A stretch of DNA of 64,000 nucleotides from Rhodanobacter sp. Soil772 (lineage in GTDB: Bacteria; Pseudomonadota; Gammaproteobacteria; Xanthomonadales; Rhodanobacteraceae): positions 910,290-974,289 of the forward strand of contig NZ_LMSK01000001.1 in the NCBI RefSeq assembly GCF_001428385.1. The letters are read 5' to 3'. The notes under the pieces were generated by a model. It made no database searches and had not been told where the DNA came from. It saw only the letters and a program-made list of their open reading frames with translations. The translations under genes were made by a program, and so were the position numbers. Shown one piece after another: positions 11,375-19,848 of the stretch (the first letter of the stretch is position 1; every line of letters begins with the position of its first letter).

Positions 11375-12361
11375 TCAATCGGCCTGCGCAAGACCCGCCG
11401 CAGTGCCGCCGGAAGGACCCGACAGCTCGCACCAGCCCCAGTGGTCGAAAATCCACGGCGAGCGCAAGGTCAGCGCCAGCCGCACGAAACACGGACTCCC
11501 CACCGGCACCGACAAGTGCAACCGGCCGGACGGGTCGCGCCGCAGCGGCGCGTCGCGCCAACGCCAGCTGTGCGTGCCCGCCGGACCGGCCACGCTGAGC
11601 CGCAACCAGGGCCGCAGCCAGACCGGCGGCTGCCACGGCAGAGCCGCCAGCGGCGACGCCAATCCGGCAGGACGTTCGGGGCGGGCAGCCAGGCGCAGCA
11701 TGCGCTTGCCGCTCAACGCCATCTGGCTGCGATGTTCAGCCAGCGCGGCGCGCTTGCACGCCGATTGCGCCGCCGTGCCATGGATTTCCCGGGAATCGCC
11801 GTCGCCGGCGCGACCATGCACGAGGTAGTTCAACAGTGGCGGCGGATCGGCCTGCTCCGCCAGCGCCAGGCGCACCAGCACATGCGCCGCAGCGTGGTCG
11901 GGATGGCGGTCGGCCAGCGCCGGTGCCACCACCAGGCTGGGGCCGAACTGGCCGATCGCCGCGGCCAACGCCGATACCGAGGCGCCGCACGACTGCAGCA
12001 GCTGATCGGTGACGCCCATGTCCGGCCAACCCAGCGGCTGCAGCGCCTGCGCCGGCACGCCCAGACACTGCAGCGCCTGCAGCATCTCCGCATGGCGGCG
12101 CTGTCCCCAGCGCTGGCGATCGGCAACGCGGATGCGCACGCGCCGTTCCAGCCAGCGCTGCGGCCACGGGTTGTTGTCGCCTTCGGTCAGCAGCAGGATC
12201 CGCACCTCGCCGCCGGCCGCCCGCACCTGCTGGATCAGCAGGCCGGTCGCGATGGTCTCGTCATCCGGGTGCGGCGCCACCACCAGCAGGCGGGTCTGCG
12301 CGGAAAATGCCGGCAACCCGTTCGCCGCGGTCGGCGATGAGCGGGCACCGGTTCCGCTCAT
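11375..12361 (-). CDS. PIG-L/LmbE family deacetylase
   Basis: Zinc-dependent N-deacetylase-like protein (328 aa). Metal motifs are PHPDDE at residues 30-35 and HPDH with a further His (HPDHAAAH) near residue 150. The last 100 or so residues form a Trp/Arg-rich extension outside the core. The ATG at 12361 overlaps the holB stop as ATGA, which sets the start and suggests coupling. The substrate is unknown; relatives deacetylate N-acetylglucosamine-type sugars or antibiotics. The downstream 150-base gap shows no gene. Confidence 0.85.
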   Translation of the reverse strand: MSGTGARSSPTAANGLPAFSAQTRLLVVAPHPDDETIATGLLIQQVRAAGGEVRILLLTEGDNNPWPQRWLERRVRIRVADRQRWGQRRHAEMLQALQCLGVPAQALQPLGWPDMGVTDQLLQSCGASVSALAAAIGQFGPSLVVAPALADRHPDHAAAHVLVRLALAEQADPPPLLNYLVHGRAGDGDSREIHGTAAQSACKRAALAEHRSQMALSGKRMLRLAARPERPAGLASPLAALPWQPPVWLRPWLRLSVAGPAGTHSWRWRDAPLRRDPSGRLHLSVPVGSPCFVRLALTLRSPWIFDHWGWCELSGPSGGTAAGLAQAD

Positions 12362-13293
12362 CGCCACTGCGCCAGCAGTTCCAGCAGCAGCAGGTCGGCA
12401 CGCAACGGGCCGCGCAAACCCTCGCGGGTGCGATTGGCCGCGTCGTACCAGTGGCCCAGCGCCTCGACGTCCATCGCGCTGGCCAGCGGCCCGTGGCCGG
12501 CTGCCGAGCGCGCCTTGATCTCGTCGGCGGTGGCCTGGGCGGCAAACCACAGCCGCTGCGCCGGTTCGCTGTCCAGCCAGCGCTTGACCACTTCGGTCGG
12601 CTGGCCGCGACCGGCGGCCAGCGCGGCCAGGTCCTTGCGCACTTCCTGCCGCCGCTCCAGCGCGCCTTCCCCGGCCCAGGCCCTGGCCAGGCCGGGATTG
12701 CCGCCGGCCGCGGCAAGCGCGCCCGCCGCATCGCGCACGCCTTCGACCTGCAGCCAGGTCAGCGCGTCGGCGCTGGCCGGCAGATGGAACTCGATCCGCT
12801 GGCAGCGGCTGCGAATGGTCTGCGGCAGGCGCCACGGGGCGTCGGCCAGCAGGATCAGCATGGTCTGCGCGGCCGGTTCCTCCAGCGTCTTCAGCAATGC
12901 GTTGGCGGCGGCGGGATTCATTGCGTCGGCCGGGTCGATGGTTGCCACCTGCCAGCCGCCGAACTGGCTGTTCATGGCCAGCCGCGCCGACAGTTCGCGG
13001 ATCTGGTCGACTACGATCTCGCTGCGCTGCACGCCGTCCTTGCGCAGGCCGAAGCCCAGCGCGACTACATCCGGGTGCGAACCGGCGGCGAGCAGCAGAC
13101 AGCTGCGGCAGTGCCCGCAGGCATCGCCACCGATCGGCTCGGCGCACAGCAGCCCCTGCACGAAGCGCCGCGCGAACGCGCGCTTGCCCAGGCCCGCAGC
13201 GCCGCACAACAGCAAGGCATGCGGCAGCGCATCGCGCTGCCGGCGCGCCTGCAGCCGCGCCCAATGTTCGGCGTGCCCGGGCAATCCGTTCAT
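12358..13293 (-). CDS. holB: DNA polymerase III subunit delta'
   Basis: Clamp-loader subunit (311 aa). It shows a P-loop-like GAAGLGKR, the zinc-binding CGHCRSC segment with an earlier Cys, NALLKTLEEP and the SRC motif (SRCQRI) typical of DnaX-family ATPases. The start MNGLPGHAEHW at 13293 overlaps the tmk stop (ATGA). It sits in the conserved tmk-holB-pilZ neighbourhood, although two extra genes separate it from pilZ here. Confidence 0.94.
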   Translation of the reverse strand: MNGLPGHAEHWARLQARRQRDALPHALLLCGAAGLGKRAFARRFVQGLLCAEPIGGDACGHCRSCLLLAAGSHPDVVALGFGLRKDGVQRSEIVVDQIRELSARLAMNSQFGGWQVATIDPADAMNPAAANALLKTLEEPAAQTMLILLADAPWRLPQTIRSRCQRIEFHLPASADALTWLQVEGVRDAAGALAAAGGNPGLARAWAGEGALERRQEVRKDLAALAAGRGQPTEVVKRWLDSEPAQRLWFAAQATADEIKARSAAGHGPLASAMDVEALGHWYDAANRTREGLRGPLRADLLLLELLAQWR

Positions 13294-13931
13294 GCCTGTG
13301 CTTCTCCCAGCAGGGCCGCCAACGCCTGTGTCGCAGCCTGCAGGACGGCAGCCGGCGACTGGCTGGCGTCGATCACCCGGAAACGCTCCGGCTCGGCCAC
13401 AGCACGCTCGCGATAACTCGCGCGCACACGTTCGAAAAAGGCATCGGCCTCGACCTCGATGCGGTCGGCGTCGCCGCGGCCGGCCGCGCGCGCACGGCCG
13501 GTCGCCACCGGCAGGTCGAGCAGCAAGGTCAGGTCGGGCTTCACGCCGGCACAGGCCCAGCGTTCCAGTTCCGCGATGCGCGGCGTCGGCTGGCCGCGAC
13601 CGCCGCCCTGGTAGGCATAGCTGGCGTCGGCAAAGCGATCGCACAGCACCCACTGGCCCGCACTCAAGGCCGGCTCGATCACTTCGCGTACCAGCTGCGC
13701 GCGCGAGGCGAACATCAGCAGCAGCTCGGTCTCGGCAGCCAGCCCATGCAGGGCCGGATCGAGCACGATCGCGCGCACCGCTTCGCCCACGGCGGTACCG
13801 CCGGGTTCGCGCGTCTGCACCAGCGCGATGCCGCGCCGTTCGACGTGCTCGCGCAAGCCGGTCAGCAAGGTGCTCTTGCCGGCGCCCTCGCCGCCTTCGA
13901 GGCTGATGAATTTTCCGCGCGGGGCCGTCAT
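13290..13931 (-). CDS. tmk: Thymidylate kinase
   Basis: Phosphorylates dTMP to dTDP (213 aa, normal length). It has the P-loop EGGEGAGKST near residue 11, TREPGGT, and the DRFADASYAYQGGGRG segment typical of thymidylate kinases. The ATG at 13931 overlaps the mltG stop as ATGA. It is part of a tightly overlapping run from pabB to the LmbE-like gene. Confidence 0.97.
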   Translation of the reverse strand: MTAPRGKFISLEGGEGAGKSTLLTGLREHVERRGIALVQTREPGGTAVGEAVRAIVLDPALHGLAAETELLLMFASRAQLVREVIEPALSAGQWVLCDRFADASYAYQGGGRGQPTPRIAELERWACAGVKPDLTLLLDLPVATGRARAAGRGDADRIEVEADAFFERVRASYRERAVAEPERFRVIDASQSPAAVLQAATQALAALLGEAQA

Positions 13932-14965
13932 CGGCAACGCTTCCGCTGGTAGCAGTCGACGTTGCGATTGTGTTCCTCCAGCGTACGGGCGAACACGTGG
14001 CCGCCGTCGCCGCGCGCCACGAAATACAGCGCGTCGCCGGCAGCCGGGTGCAGCGCCGCCACCAGCGCCGGCTTGCCCGGCAATGCGATCGGCGTCGGCG
14101 GCAGGCCGGGCCGGGTATAGGTGTTGTACGGCGTGTCGGTGGTCAGGTCGCTGCGGCGGATATTGCCGGCGTAGTTCGCGCCCATGCCGTAGATCACGCT
14201 GGGGTCGGTCTGCAGCAGCATGTGTTCCTCGAGGCGCCGCACGAACACGCCGGCGATCTGCGCGCGCTCCGCCGGAATGCCGGTTTCCTTCTCCACGATC
14301 GAGGCCAGGATCAGTGCCTCGTACGGCGTGGCCAGCGGCAGGCCCTGCGCGCGTCCCGCCCACAGCTCGTCGAGCGTCTTCACCATCGCGGCATGCGCGC
14401 GCCGGAGGATGTCCAGGTCGCTGTCACCCTTCACATAGGCGTAGGTTTCGGGCAGGAAACGACCTTCCGGCGCTTCGCCGCCGGCGCCGATCTTCTGCAT
14501 GACCGCGGCATCGTCCAGCGCGGCACTGTCGTGGTTCAACTTCTCGGCCCTGGCCAGCGCCTGGCGCAACTCGCCGAAGGTCCAGCCGTCGACGATGGTG
14601 AAATTGCGCTGCAACACCCGGCCGGCCGCCATGTTCGCGAGCAGCTGGCGCGGGGTGATGCCGGGCTCCAGCGCGTATTCGCCGGCATGCAGCTTGCCGG
14701 CCACGTGCATCTGCTCGGCCAGCAGGCGCCAGTACAGCGGGTTGGCCGTGCTGAACCCGCGTTGGCGCAACTCGCCGACGATGCCCTTGAAGCTGCTGCC
14801 GCGACTGATGTCGATGCTGTCGCCCTGCGTCGCCACGTTCAGCGGGGCCGTGCTGAAGCGGGCAAAGTCGTTCCAGCCATAGACCAGCGCGCCGACTGAT
14901 GCCAACAGCGCGATCAGCAACAGCATCCGTGGCCATGCGCGCCCGCGCATCGGTTTGTCGCTCAT
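13928..14965 (-). CDS. mltG: Endolytic murein transglycosylase MltG
   Basis: YceG-like inner-membrane enzyme that cuts nascent peptidoglycan glycan strands (345 aa). One N-terminal membrane anchor lies near residues 13-30 after a basic stretch. The catalytic Glu is in SIVEKETGIP, and the PSVIYGMG, DTPYNTY and GLPPTPI motifs follow. The start MSDKPMRGRAW at 14965 overlaps the pabC stop (ATGA), so I prefer it to an upstream in-frame alternative inside pabC. Confidence 0.95.
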   Translation of the reverse strand: MSDKPMRGRAWPRMLLLIALLASVGALVYGWNDFARFSTAPLNVATQGDSIDISRGSSFKGIVGELRQRGFSTANPLYWRLLAEQMHVAGKLHAGEYALEPGITPRQLLANMAAGRVLQRNFTIVDGWTFGELRQALARAEKLNHDSAALDDAAVMQKIGAGGEAPEGRFLPETYAYVKGDSDLDILRRAHAAMVKTLDELWAGRAQGLPLATPYEALILASIVEKETGIPAERAQIAGVFVRRLEEHMLLQTDPSVIYGMGANYAGNIRRSDLTTDTPYNTYTRPGLPPTPIALPGKPALVAALHPAAGDALYFVARGDGGHVFARTLEEHNRNVDCYQRKRCR

Positions 14966-15789
14966 CCGTCCTGCTCCATCGAAAATCCCAAGTCCCGCCA
15001 ATGTTGCTGCAACCGACGGGTCGTCGCGCCCGGCGCGTAGCTGCGGCCATCCAGCGAACGTACCGGCAGGATGCCGCGCACGCTCGAACTGAGGAAGACC
15101 TCGCCGGCACCCAGCAGTGTATCCAGCGTCAGCTCACCGACCCGCGCCTGCGGATACGCCGCCAGCACTTCGGCACGGGCTACCCCGGCCACGCCGCAGC
15201 GGTCCAGCGACGGCGTCAGCAGTTCGCCGTCGACCACCGAAAACAGATTGGCCATGGTCGCCGAAATCACCCGCCCGTGGCTATCGAGCAGCACGCCTTC
15301 GGCAATCGCCGGATCGTTCCATTCGGCGCGCGCGAGCACCTGCTCCAGCCGGTTCAGGTGCTTGATACCGGCCAGCAGCGGCTGTTCCGCCAGACGAATA
15401 TCGCACACGCGCATGCGCACGCCTTGCGCATAGACCTCGGCAGCAACCGTCGGTGGCGTGAACGCAGCCACCACTCGCGTCGGTTGCGGCGAGGCCGGCA
15501 AGGCGTAGCCGCGTTCACCCAGGCCGCGGGTGACGGTGATGCGCAGCACCGACTGCGGCATGCCCCGGCTGACATCCAGCGCCTCGCGCCACAGCTGCAC
15601 CGGATCGGGTGCCGGTATCTGCAGGCGCGCGCAACCTTCGGTCAGCCGCTGCATATGGCGCGACCACAGCGGCGCCACCGTGCCGACCAGACGGATGCTC
15701 TCGAACAGGCCGTCGCCATAGGCCAGGCCACGATCCAGCGCCGACACCTGCGCCGCCGCCACGCCGTTGACCAGCATGCGCGCCGTCAT
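14962..15789 (-). CDS. pabC: Aminodeoxychorismate lyase
   Basis: Fold-type IV PLP enzyme converting aminodeoxychorismate to p-aminobenzoate and pyruvate for folate synthesis (275 aa). The PLP Lys is in GIKHLNRLEQVLAR near residue 142. The opening DRGLAYGDGLFESIR and the TMANLFSV segment match the family. The ATG at 15789 shares one base with the pabB stop (TGATG). The pairing with pabB makes a branched-chain transaminase role unlikely. Confidence 0.93.
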   Translation of the reverse strand: MTARMLVNGVAAAQVSALDRGLAYGDGLFESIRLVGTVAPLWSRHMQRLTEGCARLQIPAPDPVQLWREALDVSRGMPQSVLRITVTRGLGERGYALPASPQPTRVVAAFTPPTVAAEVYAQGVRMRVCDIRLAEQPLLAGIKHLNRLEQVLARAEWNDPAIAEGVLLDSHGRVISATMANLFSVVDGELLTPSLDRCGVAGVARAEVLAAYPQARVGELTLDTLLGAGEVFLSSSVRGILPVRSLDGRSYAPGATTRRLQQHWRDLGFSMEQDG

Positions 15790-17135
15790 CAGTCCGGCAC
15801 TCCCAGCGCGCGCAGCAGGCCGCGCGCCTTGGCGCGGGTCTCGTCCAGTTCGTTGGCAGCCACCGAGTCGGCCACGATGCCGGCACCCGCGCGCAGGCTC
15901 ACTTCATCGCCGGCCAGGGTCAGGGTGCGGATCAGGATGTTCAAGTCGAGCTCACCGTTGCGATCGAGATAGCCCAGCGCGCCGGTATACGCGCCACGCG
16001 GAGCGTCTTCCAGCGCGGCGATGATTTCCATGCAGCGCACCTTGGGGCAGCCGGTGATGGTGCCGCCCGGGAAGGTGGCGGCGATCACCTCGCCGGGCGT
16101 CACGTCGGCGCGCAGGCGCCCGCGTACATTGGAGACGATGTGGTGAACGTGGGCGTAACTCTCCACCGCCATCAGCTCGTCGACTTCGACCGAGCCCGGC
16201 ATGCAGACGCGACCGAGGTCGTTGCGCTCCAGGTCGATCAGCATCACATGCTCGGCACGTTCTTTCGGATGTGCACTCAGTTCGCGGATGCGCGCCAGCT
16301 CGTCATCGCCGGGCAGGCGCGGGCGCGTGCCGGCGATCGGCCTAGTCTGCGCCACGCCACCGCGCACCTCGACCAGCCGCTCCGGCGAGGAGCTCACCAC
16401 CGCCCAGCCCGGCTGTTGCAGCAGGCCGGCGAACGGCGCCGGATTGGCCTGGCGCAGCACCGCATACAGCGACGCCGGCACGGGCGGTTGCGCGTAGCGC
16501 GCCCGCCAGGCACGCGACAGGTTCACCTGGAAGATGTCGCCGGCGTAGAGATGCTCGTGGATGCGCGCCACGCCATCGAGGAACCGCTGCGGCGCATCCT
16601 CGTCCCAAGCGGTCGGGGCGGCCAGCGGCGGAATCGGCGACGCGGCCGCAAGATCGGCTTCCAGCACATCAAGCAGATCCTCGTGGCCGGCCTCGGCGAC
16701 CAGGATCGTGCAATCGCGCACGTGGTCGACGATCGCCGCGGCCGGACAGCGCACGGCCAGCGCCAGCGGCAGTGTCGGCGGTGGCCGCAGTTTCAGCGTC
16801 GGTTCGATCTCGCCGGCCAGTTCGTACGCCAACAGCAGCACCCAGCCGCCGTGGAACGGCAGCCCGTCGCTTTCCGGCGGCAGGCGCTCGGCCTGCCAGG
16901 CGGCATCCAGTGCATCGAGGAAACGCCCTTCCCGTACCACACCCGCGTCATCGCGCAGGCAGCCGTCGGCGTGCAGGGTCAGCCGCTCGCGCGGGAACGC
17001 GAACAGGATGTCGTAGCGTGATTGCGCGGTGCCGTGCACCACGCTTTCCAGCAGGCACGGATAACGCTGGGGAAAAGCAGCGGCCGGCGCGAGCAAGTCG
17101 CGCCGGCCGTCCAGGATACGGCGATGGCAAGTCAC
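15789..17135 (-). CDS. pabB: Aminodeoxychorismate synthase component I
   Basis: Chorismate-utilising enzyme that makes aminodeoxychorismate with a PabA glutaminase not present here (about 448 aa). Conserved blocks: PERLVEVRGG, IDLERNDLGRV, FPGGTITGCPKVR and AGAGIVADS. The motif RPIAGTRPR has Ala where E. coli PabB has the catalytic Lys of PIKGT; Ala is the TrpE pattern. The GGTITG block and the pabC neighbour favour PabB. I chose the GTG at 17135, after the fabF stop; it has only a weak ribosome site, so the start is uncertain. Confidence 0.88.
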   Translation of the reverse strand: MTCHRRILDGRRDLLAPAAAFPQRYPCLLESVVHGTAQSRYDILFAFPRERLTLHADGCLRDDAGVVREGRFLDALDAAWQAERLPPESDGLPFHGGWVLLLAYELAGEIEPTLKLRPPPTLPLALAVRCPAAAIVDHVRDCTILVAEAGHEDLLDVLEADLAAASPIPPLAAPTAWDEDAPQRFLDGVARIHEHLYAGDIFQVNLSRAWRARYAQPPVPASLYAVLRQANPAPFAGLLQQPGWAVVSSSPERLVEVRGGVAQTRPIAGTRPRLPGDDELARIRELSAHPKERAEHVMLIDLERNDLGRVCMPGSVEVDELMAVESYAHVHHIVSNVRGRLRADVTPGEVIAATFPGGTITGCPKVRCMEIIAALEDAPRGAYTGALGYLDRNGELDLNILIRTLTLAGDEVSLRAGAGIVADSVAANELDETRAKARGLLRALGVPD

Positions 17136-17148
17136 GCCGAGCGATCGG

Positions 17149-18387
17149 TCAGACGCGGCGGAATGCCAGCGTGCCGTTGGTGCCGCCGAAGCCGAACGAG
17201 TTGGAGATCGCCACGTCGACCTTCGCCTCGCGCGCGGTATGCGGCACGAAGTCCAGGTCGCAGCCTTCGCCCGGCTCGTCCAGGTTGATCGTCGGCGGCA
17301 GTACCTGATCGCGCAGCGCCAGGATGCTGAAGATCGCCTCGACGCCGCCGGCCGCACCGAGCAGGTGACCGGTGGTCGACTTGGTCGAGCTCATCGCCAG
17401 CTTGTAGGCGTGATCGCCGAACACCTTCTTCGCCGCCATCACCTCGCCCAGGTCGCCCAGCGGCGTGGAGGTGCCGTGCGCATTGATGTACTGCACGTCG
17501 GTCGGATTGAGGCCGGCATCGTTCAGTGCGGTCTGGATGCAGCGCGCCGCGCCTTCGCCGCCCTCGCTCGGCGCGGTCATGTGGAACGCGTCGCCGCTCA
17601 TGCCGAAGCCGACCAGCTCGGCGTAGATGCGCGCACCGCGGGCCTTGGCGTGTTCGTACTCTTCCAGCATCAGCACGCCGGCGCCGTCGGACAGCACGAA
17701 GCCGTCGCGGTCCTTGTCCCACGGACGGCTGGCCTTGGTCGGCTCGTCGTTGCGGGTGGACATCGCCTTGGCCGAGCAGAAGCCGGCCATCGCGGTACCG
17801 GTGGTGGCGAACTCGGCGCCGCCGGCGATCATCGCGTCGGCATCGCCGTACTGGATCATCCGCGCGGCCAGGCCGATGTTGTGCGCGCCGGTGGTGCAGG
17901 CGGTGACGCAGGCGATGTTCGGGCCCTTCAGCCCGAACATGATCGACAACTGGCCCGAAACCATGTTGATGATCGAGCTGGGCACGTAGAACGGCGAGAC
18001 CCTGCGCGGGCCTTTCGCCGCCAGTTCCAGCGTGGTCGCCTCGATCGTGTACAGGCCGCCGATGCCGGCGCCGACCGCCACGCCGATGCGCGGCGCGTTC
18101 GCCTCGGTCACTTCCAGCCCGGAATCACGCAAGGCCTGGGTGCCCGCCGCCACGCCGTAGTGGATGAACGGGTCCATCTTCTTGACGTCCTTGAGCGGCA
18201 TCCACTCGGCCGGATCGAAGCCGCTGACCTGGCCGGCGATACGCGTGGAATAAGCGGAGGTGTCGAAATGGGTGACCGGGCCGATGCCGCTGACGCCCTT
18301 GAGGACACGCTCCCAGGCGCTGGCGATGTCGTTGCCGACCGGCGAGATGATGCCCATGCCGGTCACTACCACACGTCGCTTGCTCAT
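17149..18387 (-). CDS. fabF: 3-oxoacyl-ACP synthase II
   Basis: Condensing enzyme KAS II of type II fatty-acid elongation (412 aa). The catalytic triad is visible: Cys164 in TACTTGAHN, a His in [11 protein letters not shown] and a His in [12 protein letters not shown]. The length is normal and the start [12 protein letters not shown] is family-like. It is separated from acpP by 241 bases that include a Rho-independent terminator, so it may have its own promoter in 18388-18517. Confidence 0.97.
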   Translation of the reverse strand: MSKRRVVVTGMGIISPVGNDIASAWERVLKGVSGIGPVTHFDTSAYSTRIAGQVSGFDPAEWMPLKDVKKMDPFIHYGVAAGTQALRDSGLEVTEANAPRIGVAVGAGIGGLYTIEATTLELAAKGPRRVSPFYVPSSIINMVSGQLSIMFGLKGPNIACVTACTTGAHNIGLAARMIQYGDADAMIAGGAEFATTGTAMAGFCSAKAMSTRNDEPTKASRPWDKDRDGFVLSDGAGVLMLEEYEHAKARGARIYAELVGFGMSGDAFHMTAPSEGGEGAARCIQTALNDAGLNPTDVQYINAHGTSTPLGDLGEVMAAKKVFGDHAYKLAMSSTKSTTGHLLGAAGGVEAIFSILALRDQVLPPTINLDEPGEGCDLDFVPHTAREAKVDVAISNSFGFGGTNGTLAFRRV

Positions 18388-18517
18388 GCTGATGTTCCTT
18401 ACGTGATTGCGTGGATCTGCCGCTGCCGGCAGCCACCTCGTACGGGTCGTGGGGACGTCGCCCGGTCGAGCCTGGCAGGCATCCTGCCCACCATACGGGG
18501 TCGGACGTTACAACAAA

Positions 18518-18548
18518 CAGAAACGAAAACTGCGCCAAGATGGCGCAG
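18518..18548 (-). terminator. Rho-independent terminator after acpP
   Basis: On the minus strand an 8-base perfect stem (CTGCGCCA/TGGCGCAG, loop of 3) at 18530-18548 is followed by a T-rich run (TTTTCGTTT). It lies about 80 bases after the acpP stop and before fabF. It should release many transcripts after acpP, leaving lower readthrough into fabF. Confidence 0.75.
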
Positions 18549-18628
18549 CGTTCGGTATCGCCGCATGTAACTGGACTGGCCAGCGGGCGCGTGCCAGTCC
18601 AAATGCGCGGCGATCAATCCCGGATCGA

Positions 18629-18868
18629 TCAATCCTTGGAGTGGGCCTTGATGTAATCAACGGCCTGCTGCACGGTGGTGATCTTCTCGGCATCTTCGTC
18701 GGGAATCTCGGTCTCGAACTCTTCTTCGAGCGCCATCACCAGTTCCACCGTGTCCAGCGAATCTGCGCCCAGATCGTCCACGAACGAAGCGTTCGCCGTG
18801 ACTTCATCTTCCTTCACGCCCAACTGCTCGATGACGATTTTCTTGACGCGCTCTTCGATGGTGCTCAT
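18629..18868 (-). CDS. acpP: Acyl carrier protein
   Basis: Small acidic carrier of fatty-acyl intermediates (79 aa). The phosphopantetheine site is the Ser of [11 protein letters not shown] near residue 37. The start [12 protein letters not shown] at 18868 is the canonical opening and is preceded by GAGAGG. The gene is flanked by a candidate promoter upstream and a terminator downstream, consistent with the high independent expression usual for acpP. Confidence 0.98.
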   Translation of the reverse strand: MSTIEERVKKIVIEQLGVKEDEVTANASFVDDLGADSLDTVELVMALEEEFETEIPDEDAEKITTVQQAVDYIKAHSKD

Positions 18869-18936
18869 GTTGCCCATACCTCTCAAGGAGTAATTGATTT
18901 GTTTGTGCCGGCGTAAGGCCTGCAAAAGGCCGGCGC

Positions 18937-18965
18937 ATTGTAGTGGCTAAACCGCTAGGCCGCCA
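18937..18965 (-). promoter_or_regulatory. Candidate acpP promoter
   Basis: A good TACAAT -10 box lies at 18937-18942 on the minus strand. The -35 position (18960-18965, TGGCGG) is poor. It would give a leader of roughly 60 bases that can fold through repeated GCCGGC and GGCC pairs. The -10 box and the position fit acpP; the weak -35 keeps confidence low. Confidence 0.4.
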
Positions 18966-19019
18966 CGATTCGCCGGTGACACGAGGGCGCGGCCCCCGAT
19001 GACCGGCGCGAAAGCGCAA

Positions 19020-19050
19020 TTGTCGCCTAAAACGGGGCCGCTGGCGACAA
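19020..19050. repeat. Inverted repeat between fabG and acpP
   Basis: Perfect 8-base arms TTGTCGCC and GGCGACAA separated by 15 bases, shortly after the fabG stop. No T-run follows on the fabG strand, so it is not a standard terminator. It could stabilise the fabG 3' end or be an operator upstream of acpP. Confidence 0.4.
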
Positions 19051-19065
19051 CTGCGTCCACATGTC

Positions 19066-19809
19066 CTACGGCATGTACATGCCGCCGTTGACGTGCATGG
19101 TTTCCCCGGTGATGTAGGCCGCCGCCGGCGAGGCCAGGAAACCCACCGCCTTGGCGATGTCCGTCGCCTCGCCCAGCCGCCCCAGCGCGATCTGGCCGAG
19201 CAGCGCCTGTTTCGATTCTTCCGGCAGGGCGCGGGTCATGTCGGTGTCGATGAAACCCGGTGCCACCACGTTGACGGTGATCCCGCGACTGCCGATCTCG
19301 CGCGCCAGCGACTTGGAGAACGCGATGATGCCGGCCTTGGCCGCGGCGTAATTGGACTGCCCCGGATTGCCGGTGAGCCCGATCACCGAGGCGATCGAGA
19401 TGATGCGGCCCTTCTTCGCCTTCATCATGCCGCGCATCACCGCCTTGGACGTGCGGTAGACCGAGGTGAGGTTGGTGTCGATGATCGCCTGCCAGTCCTC
19501 GTCCTTCATGCGCATCAGCAACTGGTCGCGGGTGATGCCGGCGTTGTTGACCAGGATCGAGACCGCGCCGAATTCCTTCGCGATGCCGTCGATCAGCCCG
19601 TCGACCCCCGCGCCGTCGGTGACGTTCAGCACGCGACCGTGGCCGCCATGCGCGGCCAGCCGCTCGCCGATCGCGGCGGCGCCGTTCTCGCTGGTGGCGG
19701 TGCCGATCACGGTGGCGCCCATCGCCGCCAGCTCGTCCGCGATCGCCGCGCCGATGCCGCGGCTGGCGCCGGTGACCAGCGCGATTTCACCTTGCAGTGG
19801 TTTGCTCAT
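19066..19809 (-). CDS. fabG: 3-oxoacyl-ACP reductase
   Basis: NADPH-dependent ketoreductase of fatty-acid elongation (247 aa), short-chain dehydrogenase fold. It has TGASRGIG at residues 13-20, NNAG at 88-91, and catalytic Ser141, Tyr154 and Lys158 (YAAAK). The C-terminus ITGETMHVNGGMYMP is typical of FabG. It follows fabD after 39 bases that contain a short fragment of the GGGAATC repeat. Confidence 0.97.
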   Translation of the reverse strand: MSKPLQGEIALVTGASRGIGAAIADELAAMGATVIGTATSENGAAAIGERLAAHGGHGRVLNVTDGAGVDGLIDGIAKEFGAVSILVNNAGITRDQLLMRMKDEDWQAIIDTNLTSVYRTSKAVMRGMMKAKKGRIISIASVIGLTGNPGQSNYAAAKAGIIAFSKSLAREIGSRGITVNVVAPGFIDTDMTRALPEESKQALLGQIALGRLGEATDIAKAVGFLASPAAAYITGETMHVNGGMYMP

Positions 19810-19826
19810 TTGAATCGTTCCTTGCT

Positions 19827-19842
19827 GAATCGGGAATCGGGG
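19827..19842. repeat. Short GGGAATC repeat fragment
   Basis: Two adjacent AATCGGG-type units in the 39-base gap between fabD and fabG. It looks like a remnant or seed of the larger repeats at 2676-2765 and 29645-29743. It is too short to form a hairpin alone. Confidence 0.5.
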
Positions 19843-19848
19843 TTGCGC

